Origin: Ophiostoma sp. CBS 140.51
Lineage: Eukaryota; Ascomycota; Sordariomycetes; Ophiostomatales; Ophiostomataceae
NCBI GenBank assembly: GCA_029298735.1
Contig: JANSLP010000055.1
Coordinates: 62,001 to 126,000, forward strand
Direction: 5' to 3'
Length of the DNA: 64,000 nt
Shown: one piece after another, positions 46,065 to 57,027 of the stretch
Layout of the letters: every line of letters starts with the position of its first letter
Numbering within the stretch: position 1 is the stretch's first letter
Position numbers and translations under genes: made by a program
Notes under the pieces: generated by a model
Database searches by the model: none
What the model saw: only the letters and a program-made list of their open reading frames with translations
Told to the model about the DNA's origin: nothing

Positions 46065-46557
46065 AGCGGCGAAGCCGCTTGCTTCCCTGTTTCCTCTTGC
46101 GATCACGCCGTCGTAGTACGGGATCGAATCTTTCCTAATGTCTATTCTTACGTCATGACATCTTGTTTTCTCTTCGTTTTTTGTGTTCCAGTTCTGATTC
46201 ATCGTCATTTCTGCGTTCTTCTTTACGACAAATTGCCACTGATTTCGAGTTCTATTTCTTTCTTCTTTTCTTCCAAGACTGAGCGTGGGAGGATATTTTT
46301 TGTTCAATCGGCATTGATGTTCTCTCAAGGAGGTGTTTTCTCTTCTTTCTGCAATTACTTAGCTAGTTTGGTGTCGTTCTGTGGGTGTTTTCTTATAGTT
46401 CCATCATACAAAAGAATGCTTTCTCTTTCTCCTCGAGATGTTTGATTTTGGTATATTTGATGTATTTGATATTTACATGTCTATCTTGCTATGAAAATGC
46501 AATCCCGTAAGAACGCCTTTTTTCTGTTCTGTTTTACTTTAACTATGACCATCTTCG
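46065..46557. other. Convergent intergenic region, T-rich
   Basis: This lies between the 3' ends of the antizyme gene and HIS7. It is T-rich (46150-46540). No gene is seen. Confidence 0.5.
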
Positions 46558-48195
46558 TCACAGTTCACCGTCAAACTGCCGCACAACGAGACCCTTGTCG
46601 GCCAGGTAGTCCTTGACCTCCGTCACCGTGTACTCCCCGCGGTGGAAGATGCCCGCACCCAGCGCCGCATCCGTCGTCGTCTTCTCAAAGACCTCCTCAA
46701 AGTGGGCGGGTTTGCCCGCACCGCTCGACGCAATCACGGGAATGTGCACGGCCGACTTGACTTGGGAAATCAACTCCAGGTCGTAGCCGCTGTTGCTGCC
46801 GTCCTTGTCGATGCAGTTCAACAAAATCTCGCCACAGCCCATGGCCTCGACGGCCTGCGTGAGCTGCACCACGTCCAGGTCGCGCGTCTCGCGGCCGCCC
46901 TTGATCGTGCAGGCGTACCAGCAGTACTCTTCGCCGTTGGGACCGGGGAAGGCGGTGCGGATGGTGGCGTGCTTGCAGGCATCCTTGTTTTCTTGAGACA
47001 CATACACCCGCTTGGGATCGACACTGACGACGACGGCCTGGTTGCCGTAGGCACCGGCAATCTGCTCAATGGCCGTCGTGCCCGACAGCTTCTTGCCGGC
47101 CGCGTAGTAGGCCTCGGCGGCAATGACGGCGTCCGAGCCAATGGAGACCTTATCGGCACCGCTCTTAAAGTACATGGTGGCAATGGCGAGGGCCGAGACG
47201 TGGGTGCCGTCCGTGTCGACGGTGTCGCGGATACCGCCGCCAATGGTCAGGGGCACAAACACCGTCTTGGAAGTGAGTCGCAGAATCTCAAGCATGGGCA
47301 CATCGGCCACGGGGCAGTCGCGGAAGCTTGTGATATTGAGGAAGGTGACCTCGTCGGCACCCTGGGCATAGTACCGCTCGGCCAGCTCGACGGGCTTGCC
47401 CAGGTTGCGCACGCCGCGCTCGTCCGACTTTTCGCGGACGTCGTACTGGTCGCCCTTGGTGACAACCAAGTCGCCCTGGTCGTTGGTGCGCACGTCGAGA
47501 CAGGCAATGACGCGGCGGGTCAGTCCAGATGTTGCGGCGGGAGGAGGTGTCGGCGTCTTTGTGAGCAACTTAGCACCGCTGCCATCCAAGAAAGCCCGAA
47601 TGACGCGCAGACCAGCAACACCGCTCTTCTCCGGGTGAAACTGCGTGGCCACCACATTGCCCCGGACCACGGCGCCCACAAACGTCTCGCCGCCGTATGT
47701 TGCCGTCGCCACGGACCAGCCTTGGGATTCGAGTTGGCCTGCCACATAAGGGAACTTGTACGAGTGGACATAGTAGTATTTGGATGCCTCCCGGATATCA
47801 AAGAAGCCGCCCGACGTCCGCGCGTCGTTCCAGCCAATGTGCGGGACGGCCTTGTCGCTGTCGTCGAAGCGGGTCAGGTCGCCGTCAATCACGCCCAGGC
47901 CCTGGCAGCCCGGGTCTTCCGATGAGCCACGGAACAGTGCTTGCAGACCAACACAGATGCCCATAAACGGCTTGCCGTCGTCAATGTGTTTGCGGATGGC
48001 GGGGAGGTAGCCGGCGGACGCGAGCTGGGAGAGGCAGTGACCGAAATGGCCGACACCCGGCAAGATCAAACGCTCAGCGTTGGCGACCTGGTCGGGCTGG
48101 GTAATCCATTCGACCTCGTAGCCGACCTTTTCGATGGCGTTGACGAGCGAGCGGACGTTGCCCGCGACGTAGTCGAGGAGGTGGACGGTGGGCAT
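46558..48195 (-). CDS. HIS7: Imidazole glycerol phosphate synthase, HisH-HisF fusion (HIS7)
   Basis: Single exon of 545 residues from the ATG at 48195 ([20 protein letters not shown]). The N-terminal glutaminase (about 1-215) has the nucleophile loop [10 protein letters not shown] and the His-Glu pair in [14 protein letters not shown]. After a short Pro-rich linker ([11 protein letters not shown]), the HisF-type barrel starts [20 protein letters not shown]. It carries [18 protein letters not shown] and the phosphate loop [10 protein letters not shown]. The enzyme makes IGP and AICAR from PRFAR and glutamine-derived ammonia, linking histidine and purine synthesis. The fused form is typical of fungi and plants. 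It is divergent from the TFIIIC gene. A TGAGTCA site 274 bases upstream fits general amino-acid control. Confidence 0.97.
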   Translation of the reverse strand: MPTVHLLDYVAGNVRSLVNAIEKVGYEVEWITQPDQVANAERLILPGVGHFGHCLSQLASAGYLPAIRKHIDDGKPFMGICVGLQALFRGSSEDPGCQGLGVIDGDLTRFDDSDKAVPHIGWNDARTSGGFFDIREASKYYYVHSYKFPYVAGQLESQGWSVATATYGGETFVGAVVRGNVVATQFHPEKSGVAGLRVIRAFLDGSGAKLLTKTPTPPPAATSGLTRRVIACLDVRTNDQGDLVVTKGDQYDVREKSDERGVRNLGKPVELAERYYAQGADEVTFLNITSFRDCPVADVPMLEILRLTSKTVFVPLTIGGGIRDTVDTDGTHVSALAIATMYFKSGADKVSIGSDAVIAAEAYYAAGKKLSGTTAIEQIAGAYGNQAVVVSVDPKRVYVSQENKDACKHATIRTAFPGPNGEEYCWYACTIKGGRETRDLDVVQLTQAVEAMGCGEILLNCIDKDGSNSGYDLELISQVKSAVHIPVIASSGAGKPAHFEEVFEKTTTDAALGAGIFHRGEYTVTEVKDYLADKGLVVRQFDGEL

Positions 48196-48859
48196 GTTGG
48201 ACGAATGAGCGAAAAGACCGAGAGGAGAGTCGATCGAGGCGAGGAGAAGCGAGCGCAGCGAGGACAAAAATGAACGACAGGGGTGTGTAAGTGAGGCAAC
48301 AGTTGACGATCGAAGATGCGATTGAAGGAGGGGTTAATGTCGAGAACGGGTGGTGAGACAGAGTCAATGCTTGTACAGAGACCTTGTATTATATACAGGA
48401 TCTCGGGGCCTGCTCGAGCGAGGGTGGTGGTTGGTATTTGGCTGTCGTAAGAAGTCGAGTAGAAAAGGTGAGTCAACGACCCTACATCACCAAATCAATG
48501 TCAATAGATTGGCCCAGATTGGCCTCCCGTCGTCGGCGATTGGGTTTTTTTTCTCATTGGCGCCGTTAGCACTTCAGGCGCTGTCCAAAACTGCCCCACC
48601 ACCTATCGGCCAACGGTGACTCTCCCACTATTGGCGCAGTTTGGCGGGAGTCACAGTGTTGTGACGTCCCCCGCAGACGCCAATTCTGCCGCGCTTCTCC
48701 GCTAATTTTTTTAGGTAGAAAGGACCAACAGCTCTCGTTCGTCGTCGCGGTCGACGCGATTCGCCAATTCAACGTCAGCGTCGACAACCACCTCACGCTC
48801 TCCTCCAGCCTCGATGCATTCTCGACAACAACAAGCTTGCGACGACCAACACGACTCTC
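48196..48859. promoter_or_regulatory. Divergent promoter region of HIS7 and TFIIIC tau55-like gene
   Basis: 664 bases between opposed starts. It contains the CPC1-type site at 48469-48475. CCAAT-complement-like ATTGG motifs occur at 48507, 48517 and 48540. No TATA box is evident. Confidence 0.5.
48469..48475. promoter_or_regulatory. CPC1/GCN4-type site TGAGTCA
   Basis: This is a perfect palindromic TGASTCA heptamer 274 bases before the HIS7 start. GCN4 in yeast and CPC1 or CpcA in filamentous fungi bind this sequence in amino-acid biosynthesis promoters. Confidence 0.6.
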
Positions 48860-50140
48860 ATGGCTGATGCAGCTACAGCAGCTATACAGGCAGCGGCCAC
48901 CGCAACGGCTGCCCCGTCAATACCCACCGACTCCGCCGACTCCGACTGGGAGTACGAATACTCAACCACGGAAACCGAAACACACCTCATCACTCTCGAC
49001 CTGTCTGTGCCCGAGTTTGTCCGCCAGCGCGACGATGTCATTGTCCACAACACTCGCGGCGGTTTCCGGTCATGGCAGAACCCGATGAATATGGACGATG
49101 TGCGGCCGTTCAGAGGTTTTGGCGGCGACGACAGTGAGGATGGAGGCGATGGTGACGGGAAAGCACTCGCTGAAGACAGTGATCGAGAAGACACCGCGCC
49201 GACGAACAAAGGCGGCGCTGCCGCCGCAAAGTCTGCTCCTCCAGCACCCGCCGACGAACAAGACGCCACCGAGATCCAGATCCTCGACCTGCACGCCGCC
49301 GAGCCCGTCATTGCTTATAGGGGCATGCTCTTCAAGGGCACATGGAGCGAGACCATTGGGACAGAGATGTTATTTGCTGACAGGCCGCAGGGTGAGGAGC
49401 CTACACCCAACCAGCTGGCTGGGGTCCACCTCACCGACGACATTGACGTTGTGGGCGCCTCGTCGGCCCGCATTGCCTGCACGCCCACCGAGATGATGCC
49501 AAAGGCTGCAGGAGGGGTGCAGAAGGCAGTGGCAGCAAAGGGCCCCGACAAGGCGGCGAAAAAGGGCCTCGGCTTTGTCATCCCCGTGAGCAACAATGCC
49601 TCGGTCCAGCGCCAGCAACAGGCCTCCTTCCTCGAGCAGCTGATGGCCCTCAAGCACCGGAACGGCGAGGCCGACGTGGTGACGGTCCAGGCCTTGGAAA
49701 CAAAACAGAATGCCATCCGCAATGATGCACTGGAAGTCAAGCGAAGGGCACGCCGGGAGACACAGTTGCAGGTGCATCAAGAGCGGCGGGCGAAGCGGCT
49801 GCGGGGCGCGCTGGATGGGATTCGCGAAGGTGGTGGTGTGGCGGCGGCGGCTTCTTCTGCAGCAGCCGACGTTCAAGACACGACGATGCTGGATAGCCCG
49901 GGCGCACAAGGACAGCCGATACGAAGGCGGCGGACGGGTCCACGACGAGGCCGTGGTCGGGCGTCGGACCGGTCACAAATCTCCCGCGTGGCCGGCGACG
50001 ACGACTTGCTGGCCATGTCTGCCAGGGCAGAAAACGATACATCTCAGAACAACGTCAGCAACGACCGCAACGACAGAAACAACGACGACGGAAAGTATGA
50101 CGAGTTATCGAGCGACGAGGACTACGAAGACGTCGAATAA
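48860..50140 (+). CDS. TFIIIC tau55-related subunit (TFIIIC_sub6)
   Basis: Single exon of 426 residues. The N-terminal DWEYEYSTTETETHLITLDL and the later block HAAEPVIAYRGMLFKGTWSE, followed by TIGTEMLF, are the two halves of the beta-barrel TFIIIC tau55-related domain (PF10419). They are separated by an acidic and Ala-rich insert (about residues 85-145). The middle and end are helical and basic (RREGQ-like runs; RRRRTGPRRGRGRASDRS), with an acidic tail EDYEDVE. The yeast counterpart Tfc7 dimerises with Tfc1 and helps recognise tRNA promoters. The long Arg/Gly-rich tail is beyond the family core and its role is unknown. Confidence 0.83.
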   Translation: MADAATAAIQAAATATAAPSIPTDSADSDWEYEYSTTETETHLITLDLSVPEFVRQRDDVIVHNTRGGFRSWQNPMNMDDVRPFRGFGGDDSEDGGDGDGKALAEDSDREDTAPTNKGGAAAAKSAPPAPADEQDATEIQILDLHAAEPVIAYRGMLFKGTWSETIGTEMLFADRPQGEEPTPNQLAGVHLTDDIDVVGASSARIACTPTEMMPKAAGGVQKAVAAKGPDKAAKKGLGFVIPVSNNASVQRQQQASFLEQLMALKHRNGEADVVTVQALETKQNAIRNDALEVKRRARRETQLQVHQERRAKRLRGALDGIREGGGVAAAASSAAADVQDTTMLDSPGAQGQPIRRRRTGPRRGRGRASDRSQISRVAGDDDLLAMSARAENDTSQNNVSNDRNDRNNDDGKYDELSSDEDYEDVE

Positions 50141-50238
50141 CCACCGAGTCGCCGAAAGACACCACTGTTACGATATATGTACTACTATCACTGTTGTACC
50201 ATACTTCATGAGTTATGAAAAGAAAGAAAAAACGTTAT

Positions 50239-51454
50239 TTTATTCTCCAATAAATGCCCAAACTTCCTCGTGTCCTTGCCCCCCTACTTGTCCGCGTATA
50301 TCGACAACTACTATGCGACATACTCCATGACAGACTCGTCGGGCGACGTGCAGTAAAAGTGCAGGTTGTCGCGCCCAATAGCAAAAAACGTCCAACCTTC
50401 CCCTTCGCCTGCGGGTCCAGAGAGCAACAACCCGGTCCTGGGGTGGCAGGGGTACATTTACCCAGGCGGCTTTTTACTTTCCAGGGGCCAATATCTGGCG
50501 GTTATAGGTGGGTAAGGCACCCTCGTCGGCTGTCCGGTGGACAAGTATGCCGTGAATGTGCCTTCCCAGAAGAAAGAAGATCAAGCCGTAACAGTGACGG
50601 CGTTGACGGTGTCGTTGGCCACTCAGATCCACGGCGTAGAGCTGTCCCGGGATGTGCCTGTTGAGCCGCGCAGCACAGACTCGCCGGTATGTGGCCATTT
50701 CCACGAGGATGGATGTAGATGTATCTTTGAGGTCGGGAGGCGATGGCGTGTTCCAGATGTGGAGGCCATGTACATTTCTTTTTTTAGTATCGTCACCGTC
50801 ACCGGAAGACAGGCGTAGTCGGACAAGTCTATTCTTTTCTTCAACCAGTATGTCCGGCCCATTGGCAGGAACAATGATATATGCCTAATTGGTTGTCGTC
50901 TGGCCCGAGAATGAGATTGCTTTCATCTCCTGTGCATGCAGTCGTTGAATATGGCGTATACCGCGGCGATCGATGGTGATGCGAGTGAGTGGAGGCGGAC
51001 ATATGGGACATCGTCGCCAGCTCTCCACACACAATAACAGTCGCAGTGCACAACCACGGTCAAAGGGGCTCGCTGGCACAGCACACACTCCTTGACGGGC
51101 ATGCGACAGGCCTGCCAGCGGCGGGCTTGGACTTGGACTTGGCCATTAACGCCCCTGACTTGTAGCTCTGTCAAGACCAGCATCCCGCGGTGCTTTGGAG
51201 GCAGAAACGGCCCTGCGATCGCTTTTGAGTGGGCGGTGGCATCGCCATTACCGAGCACTAGATGACCATGTGAGTGATGCTACACATAACGGAAGCACAA
51301 TCATTACAGTACCACGAACTATCATGAGTAACGTACTGACGACTACCCTCTCGTTCCTGTGGATGGTGCTGCCACAGGCACCGCACTGGGCGACGAGCGG
51401 AAGATGGGCCTTCACCCGGTCATGCCGTGTATACTGAGGATACCAGCGAGGCAT
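50239..51454 (-). pseudogene. Probable decayed gene for a Cys-rich protein
   Basis: Read on the minus strand, 51454-51337 codes MPRWYPQYTRHDRVKAHLPL and then AQCGACGSTIHRNERVV. A plausible intron (51336-51258) leads to 51257-50963, with KECVLCQRAPL and VVHCDCYCVW, giving zinc-ligand-like Cys/His pairs. A second possible intron (51?-type GT at 50961 to AG at 50885) leads to ANGPDILVEEKNRLVRLRLS and onward to GQLYAVDL near 50636. Beyond this, protein-like sequence continues in another frame (WEGTFTAYLSTGQPTRVPY; GWTFFAIGRDNLHFYCTSPD; EYVA). It is broken by TGA, TAA and TAG codons without good introns. I read this as a decaying gene with at least one frameshift. A multi-intron live gene ending near 50312 remains possible. 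No family is recognised. Confidence 0.42.
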
Positions 51455-52942
51455 TGTTGGTGAGATGTGCGTACATTGTGGATTGTGAAATTGTGTTGTG
51501 GAGAGTCTAGTCATCGCCATCACTCGATGTGCTTGCCTGCCATCCTCCTATGACTGTGCTTCAAGACTGTGCATCAAGACTGTGCCGCATCATGATGAGA
51601 CAGGACGTCATCACGTGGCATCGCCAGTCGTAAATCCTGTGCCGCACGTTTGAAGCATCGCGAACATGCATCGCTTGATAACAGTGCATTGCTGAGATCA
51701 CTCGAATTCAACGTTCGACGATGAACAGCAACCAAGAGGCCCGATTGTCTGATTAAGTCTGAACCAATTTCTCTCCGAAAATACAACGTCGACAAGCAGT
51801 ATATATTGCATAAAAATCAATACGAAAGACTGCGCCCATGTCGACAACTCACAACATGTTTAAGATTTTTGAAAGCGCTCTCTGGCCTTCAACCACCTAT
51901 GGGTCCACCCCGTGGCAGCCAGGCCATCTTGGTTGGCATCGGCTCATCCCGTTGGCAGCATGCAAGGGATGAAAGTCAAAAGACGGGAAAATATGTGCTT
52001 TTGATTTAGGTGCATGCATGTGCATAGTGTTGTGGTCTCCATTCTCGGTGGTCGAGTTGACGGTCTCGCAGTCTCCATCTGCGTCATTGCCTCCTCCTGA
52101 TTGCATCGTGGGTGTTTCCGTGTTCCTGTTTGGTTCCTGGAGCGAAACCCTGCTTCTGGCGCCTCTTGCCCTTTTTGGGGGTCTTGGGTCGCTCACATGG
52201 TCACCACATTTTGGTGGCAGAACGGCAGCGAGGGCAGCATGAACGGCACATGCGGAATCTGAAATTCTGGAGCCTGCTCCAAGTCTGGAGTCTGGGCCTT
52301 TGCGAGGCGACAAACGAAACAGTGGGTCTAAGCAAGGCATTGCCGGACTGTGCAACGTCATTGGTGTGGAATCGATGTAGGGGTACCTGCAGTCTCTCGA
52401 GTATTTTGTGCTGTCTCAAGTACCTGTACAGCTTCTCCTAATCCGGCTTGTGACCCACAGTGTTTTCACGCCGTCAGCGTTGCGCCGTCGGTCGCACCTG
52501 CTTTTCCCGCCCTGCGGACCGCCAGCACACTTCTCACTCTTTCCCCAACACCGCAAAATCCGTATTCGTCACGCCGCTGAGTCCACGCCTCTTTTGACTT
52601 TTTGACCTTTTTTCTTTTCACCACTTTTCTTCTTCTTCTTGTTTACATCCTTTTTGCTTCCTGCTGTTGACAGCAGACTGTTGCATCGTCATTCTCTCTG
52701 TCTGCGACGGAGTCAAAACACCATCTAGCGACTTTCCACTTTACTCTGCCTTTTCCCAGCCACCTCGAATCCACATTACATCACATCAACAAAATCAACG
52801 ACTTCGACTCTCCCTTCCCTTCCCCCTTCTGCCAATGCCTCTCGACCATCGGATACACCCGGCAGTCTTTCTTTCTCTTCTCTTCTCCTCGACGACCGAC
52901 TGGCGACTGTAGTCGGGTCTTCCGATAACCCCTCCGTCCACA
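51455..52942. other. Intergenic with a Cys-rich fragment
   Basis: No complete gene. On the minus strand, 52260-52201 reads FRMCRSCCPRCRSATKMW before a stop, with Lys/Arg-rich sequence continuing after it. This may be another gene remnant. The right end (52560-52940) is the pyrimidine-rich leader of the Vps62 gene. Confidence 0.4.
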
Positions 52943-54991
52943 ATGTATCACCTACGGCGACTCACAATCAGCGTCGCCTTGCTCGGCCTTGTCGTTATCA
53001 TCTTCACATTCGTCCCTCAAATCCTCAACCCAACACCACCGACACCCGACGAGAAGCGCCGCGACAAGAAATGGGTTGACTCCAGTCCGTACTGGCTCGA
53101 CCGCCAGGCCTGCCGCTGGCTGAGTCTGTGCGGTGTGCACCACCTGCGATGGGATGCACCTGCCCTCGGCAACCACACAAATGAGCGCCATGACGACGAC
53201 GACGGCCATGAGCTGAGTTTGGAACTCAGGTCGCTTGAACTGCGTGAACTGTTTGCACGCAGCGACAGCTACAAGTGGCTGTCGCGCGAGTCGACGGGCG
53301 ACGAAAGCTGGGAGATTGCCGGGCGGGACCATGTTGAGGTCAAGACGTCAGAGTCGCTCCCGGATGCGCCGGAAGAGCCGGAGGACGACATCCCGGCACC
53401 TATCGGCGAACTGCGCAAGCGTTCGTCTTCCTCGTCGACCTCGAAAGATCCCCACGCTATCCCCCAGTACGTTCTCGACTTTGCGCCGCTCGTCCACCTC
53501 TTCTCCGGCGAGAATTTCTGGCCGTCGCACATTGCCGAGCATGTCGAACACATGATTCCCTCGACCAACGGCTCCTTTATCCGCGACGACAAGACCCATG
53601 AGGTCATCCGTCCCAACTCCTCCCACCCTCTGAACGTCGACAACCTCTACCAGACTCTCAACCACTACTCCACCCGTGTTTGTTTGACGAGCGAAGTTGA
53701 CGTCGAGACTCGTCCCGAATGGCTGCACTCGCACAGTGGCATCCCTGTTCCGTTCGATAATGATGGAGATAACGACGACAACAACAACGGCAGTGGCGGC
53801 CACTCCAACCCGGACGTCCGCAACGGCCACGACTATGAGCAGCCCGACCACAAGTTCTCCGATGACACCACCTGGTTTGCCGTCGACAAGGACCACCCGC
53901 TGAACCGCATCTCCGACCCGCGCAAGCTGCCCACGCCGCAAGAAGTCATGGCTCAGCGCAAGACCAAGGGCCCGCAACAGGCCCGCGCCAAGGGACCCCA
54001 GGAAGCCCGTGTGCGCCAGCTGTTGCGCGAGCAGGCCGCTGCCGCTGTGGCCGCCTCTACCGGCGCTAAGCGCCACCAAATCATGGTCGGCGATGTTCCC
54101 CAAGCCGTCATGGAAGACGCCATGGCCGAGTCGACCGAGTCTACCGACGATGTCCCCGTCCACGGCTACAAGCCCGACGAGAGCGGCTACTCCAAGGCCC
54201 CCGCCATTTTGGTCATGGTCGACAAGGGCTCCGGCATCCTGGACGCTTTTTGGTTCTTCTTTTACAGCTACAACCTGGGCCAGACTGTCCTCAAAGTTCG
54301 GTACGGCAACCACATCGGCGACTGGGAGCACTGCATGATTCGCTTTGAGAACGGCGTCCCTCGCGCGCTCTTCCTAAGTGAACACGCCGGCGGCCAAGCC
54401 TACGCCTGGAACGCGCTCGAGAAATACAACAACGCCTCGTCGACGACGGGCATCCAGCGCCCCGTCATCTATTCGGCCGTCGGCAGCCACGCCATGTATG
54501 CTCTGCCGGGCACCCACCCCTATGTCTTGCCCTTCAAGATGCTGCGCGACGAGACCGACAAGGGCCCCCTCTGGGACCCCGCCCTCAACAACCTGGCCTA
54601 CCACTACGACTATGTCCTGGACCGCGAGCAGGGCGGTGCCGGCGAGCACGACCCAGAGAATGAGAATGATGGCGTCGGCGAGGATGGCGACGGCGACAGC
54701 CACAAAGACATCTCGCCCGGCGGCCCCTACATCCCGCCCACCTCGCTGACGCCCGCCTCGTCCAACCCGGATGCGCCCACGTCGTGGTTCCATTTCCGCG
54801 GCCTCTGGGGCGACGACCTGTACGCGCTCGGCGACCCCCGCCAGTGGCGTCTCTTTGGCCAGTACCACTACACCGAGGGTCCCGCGGGTCCCAAGTTCAA
54901 GAACCTGGGCCGCGAAAAGGTCTGCCAGACCGAGCGCTGTCGTATCCTGTACAGCCTCGACGCCGGCAAGAAAGCATCGTGGTACAGCTAG
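52943..54991 (+). CDS. Vps62 family membrane-anchored protein
   Basis: Single exon of 682 residues. A single N-terminal hydrophobic helix (LTISVALLGLVVIIFTFVPQ) suggests a type II membrane or signal-anchor protein. The Vps62 domain (PF06101) is split. The first block follows residue 170: YVLDFAPLVHLFSGENFWPS, then HPLNVDNLYQTLN. The second begins near 425: DAFWFFFYSYNLGQTVLKVR, GNHIGDWEHCMIRFENG and VGSHAMYALPGTHPYVLPFK. It ends with WFHFRGLWGDDLYALGDPRQ. Disordered Asp/Asn- and Gln/Ala-rich inserts lie between. Yeast Vps62 and Tda6 are members; the role in vacuolar sorting is loosely defined. Glycosylation sites (NHT, NGS, NSS) fit a lumenal domain. Confidence 0.9.
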   Translation: MYHLRRLTISVALLGLVVIIFTFVPQILNPTPPTPDEKRRDKKWVDSSPYWLDRQACRWLSLCGVHHLRWDAPALGNHTNERHDDDDGHELSLELRSLELRELFARSDSYKWLSRESTGDESWEIAGRDHVEVKTSESLPDAPEEPEDDIPAPIGELRKRSSSSSTSKDPHAIPQYVLDFAPLVHLFSGENFWPSHIAEHVEHMIPSTNGSFIRDDKTHEVIRPNSSHPLNVDNLYQTLNHYSTRVCLTSEVDVETRPEWLHSHSGIPVPFDNDGDNDDNNNGSGGHSNPDVRNGHDYEQPDHKFSDDTTWFAVDKDHPLNRISDPRKLPTPQEVMAQRKTKGPQQARAKGPQEARVRQLLREQAAAAVAASTGAKRHQIMVGDVPQAVMEDAMAESTESTDDVPVHGYKPDESGYSKAPAILVMVDKGSGILDAFWFFFYSYNLGQTVLKVRYGNHIGDWEHCMIRFENGVPRALFLSEHAGGQAYAWNALEKYNNASSTTGIQRPVIYSAVGSHAMYALPGTHPYVLPFKMLRDETDKGPLWDPALNNLAYHYDYVLDREQGGAGEHDPENENDGVGEDGDGDSHKDISPGGPYIPPTSLTPASSNPDAPTSWFHFRGLWGDDLYALGDPRQWRLFGQYHYTEGPAGPKFKNLGREKVCQTERCRILYSLDAGKKASWYS

Positions 54992-55842
54992 ACGGCGTGC
55001 GATCTCTCTTTATTTTGTTACGTGCTTTTGCTTTACGAACTGCATTGATTGGACCTCAATGATACCCATCTTTCATTATCTCATCGTCTCATATTTTCTT
55101 ACATCGTCTCTACAAGACTTAGACAGTTTCTTTTTGTTCACATCTTTTATGGTTGGCTTTTCTCTCAAATTGACAATGGCGCATCTGTGTGTATCTCTTA
55201 TCTTTTTGCTTTTCTTTTTATCTCTTGTGTCTTTATGTATCAACATACACCGGAGAGCGGATACCGTACACCGTACAAAACTCTACAATAGAAATATACC
55301 ATTTGACTTTACGTTACAAATTCAAGAAGAATTAGACGTGCCCTCTGATTGATGGAACAAATCATGGAGTCGGCGATATTGACCCCTCCTGACTTGCCGC
55401 CTGAATTGTTGTCGTCCCGGCTACAATCACTCATATTCTCCTTTCCTCCTTGCGTCTTGGCACATCTGGAAAATAAATAAGCATACTCATTGTTCCGGGC
55501 GTTAATCTATCTACTGCCGAGAGGGACGAATCTACGTCTATCACAACAACACCAAGACTCTTGAGGATTGCAGTTGTGCCTGTTTGAATATCCATATTGA
55601 ATTTCTTGTCACTCATCTCAGTTCAGAAGGATGTGAACGGCGCCGCTGCGGGGAAGATGTCCATGTCGAGGTATGAGAGCAAGTGAGTGAGTGAAGAAGA
55701 GTGCTGGCGCTACGGTTGAAATAAACGAGGCCGTTTCTTTTTTTTCCACTACCGATGTTTTGGTGATGTTTTCAAGACTTGACCGAGACAAACGTCAAAC
55801 CCTGATTTGAATACGAAGCATCATCTTCAACGTCTCTTCAAC
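54992..55842. other. Intergenic, no gene seen
   Basis: This is T-rich 3' flank of the Vps62 gene followed by the promoter of the esterase gene. No credible ORF. Confidence 0.5.
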
Positions 55843-57027
55843 ATGCTCCGCAAGACACTTCTCCTCGCCGCGGCTGCTGGTGCGGCTCACGCCTCACCGC
55901 TCGCTGCCACCGTCTGCCCGGCTCAGGCAGGCGACTACGCCGCCGTCGACAATGCCCAGCTGCCCGACCCTTGGACTTTCGCCAACGGCAAGCCTGTGGT
56001 GACCACCGACGACTGGGCTTGCCGCCAACAAGAAATGAGTCAACTTCTCCAGCAGTTTGAACTCGGTGCTCTGCCGCCCGCGCCCGACTCGGTGACGGCC
56101 ACCATGTCCGGGGGCAGCATGAGTCTCAGTATCAAAGTGGGAAGCAACACCAAGACGGTCTCCGTCTCTCTGAGTAAGGGATCGTCGGGTGCCGCCATTA
56201 TTGCCGTCGGCGGCTCGTCCATCCCCATCCCATCGAGTGTCGGCAAGATCAATTTCGGCAACGACGCCTGTGCCGCGCAAGCCAACCCGGCCTCGCATGG
56301 CACAGGCTGGTTCTTTGACCTGCACGGGAAGACGCACCCAGCCGGTGCTTTGACAGCCTGGGCGTGGTGTGTCGGTCGCATTATTGACGGTCTCGAGCAA
56401 CTGGGCGCCGACAAGACGGGCATCGATCCGAAAAAGCTCGGTGTCACGGGGTGCAGCCGCAACGGCAAGGGTGCGTTCCTCGTGGGCACCCTGGAACCGC
56501 GCATTGCTTTGACGCTCCCGCAAGAGAGCGGTTCTGGTGGTGCCGCCCCGTGGCGTGTCTCCGACTCGGAAAAGACCAAGGGCAAGTCCATCCAGACGGC
56601 CCACCAAATCATCAGGGAAAACGCCTGGTTCTCCCACAATTTCGATCCGTACGTCAACAAGACTAACGAGCTGCCCGAGGACCACCATTTCTTGCCCGCC
56701 CTCATCGCACCCCGTGGGCTGTTTATCATGGAAAACGACATTGACTGGCTGGGCCCCGTGAGCACGACGGTGGCAATGAAGGCTGGGCGGATGATTTACG
56801 ACGCGCTGGGTGTGCGCTCCAACATGGGTTTTGCACTGGTAGGTGGTCATTCGCACTGCTCCTTCCCGAGCAGCTCAACGTCGGACCTCAACTCGTACAT
56901 CAACAAGTTTTTGCTGGGCACGGGCAAGACGAGCGATGCGGAGATTTCGCCGGCGAACGTGACCATGTCGGACTGGATCAGCAAGTGGTCGGCGACGCCG
57001 AAGTTGGCGCCTGCTGCGTCGTCTTAA
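55843..57027 (+). CDS. 4-O-methyl-glucuronoyl methylesterase (CE15)
   Basis: Single exon of 394 residues from the ATG at 55843. MLRKTLLLAAAAGAAHAS is a signal peptide. The family motif GVTGCSRNGKGAF holds the nucleophile Ser205. The acid Glu228 is in TLPQESGSGG and the base His338 in GGHSHCSFPSS. These spacings (23 and 133 residues from Ser) equal those of the Trichoderma reesei Cip2 triad. GWFFDLHGKTHPAGALTAWA and the CVGRIIDGLE helix also fit. The enzyme is secreted and cuts ester bonds between lignin alcohols and glucuronic acid on xylan, aiding wood decay. There is no cellulose-binding module. Cys are present for the expected disulphides. Confidence 0.95.
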   Translation: MLRKTLLLAAAAGAAHASPLAATVCPAQAGDYAAVDNAQLPDPWTFANGKPVVTTDDWACRQQEMSQLLQQFELGALPPAPDSVTATMSGGSMSLSIKVGSNTKTVSVSLSKGSSGAAIIAVGGSSIPIPSSVGKINFGNDACAAQANPASHGTGWFFDLHGKTHPAGALTAWAWCVGRIIDGLEQLGADKTGIDPKKLGVTGCSRNGKGAFLVGTLEPRIALTLPQESGSGGAAPWRVSDSEKTKGKSIQTAHQIIRENAWFSHNFDPYVNKTNELPEDHHFLPALIAPRGLFIMENDIDWLGPVSTTVAMKAGRMIYDALGVRSNMGFALVGGHSHCSFPSSSTSDLNSYINKFLLGTGKTSDAEISPANVTMSDWISKWSATPKLAPAASS

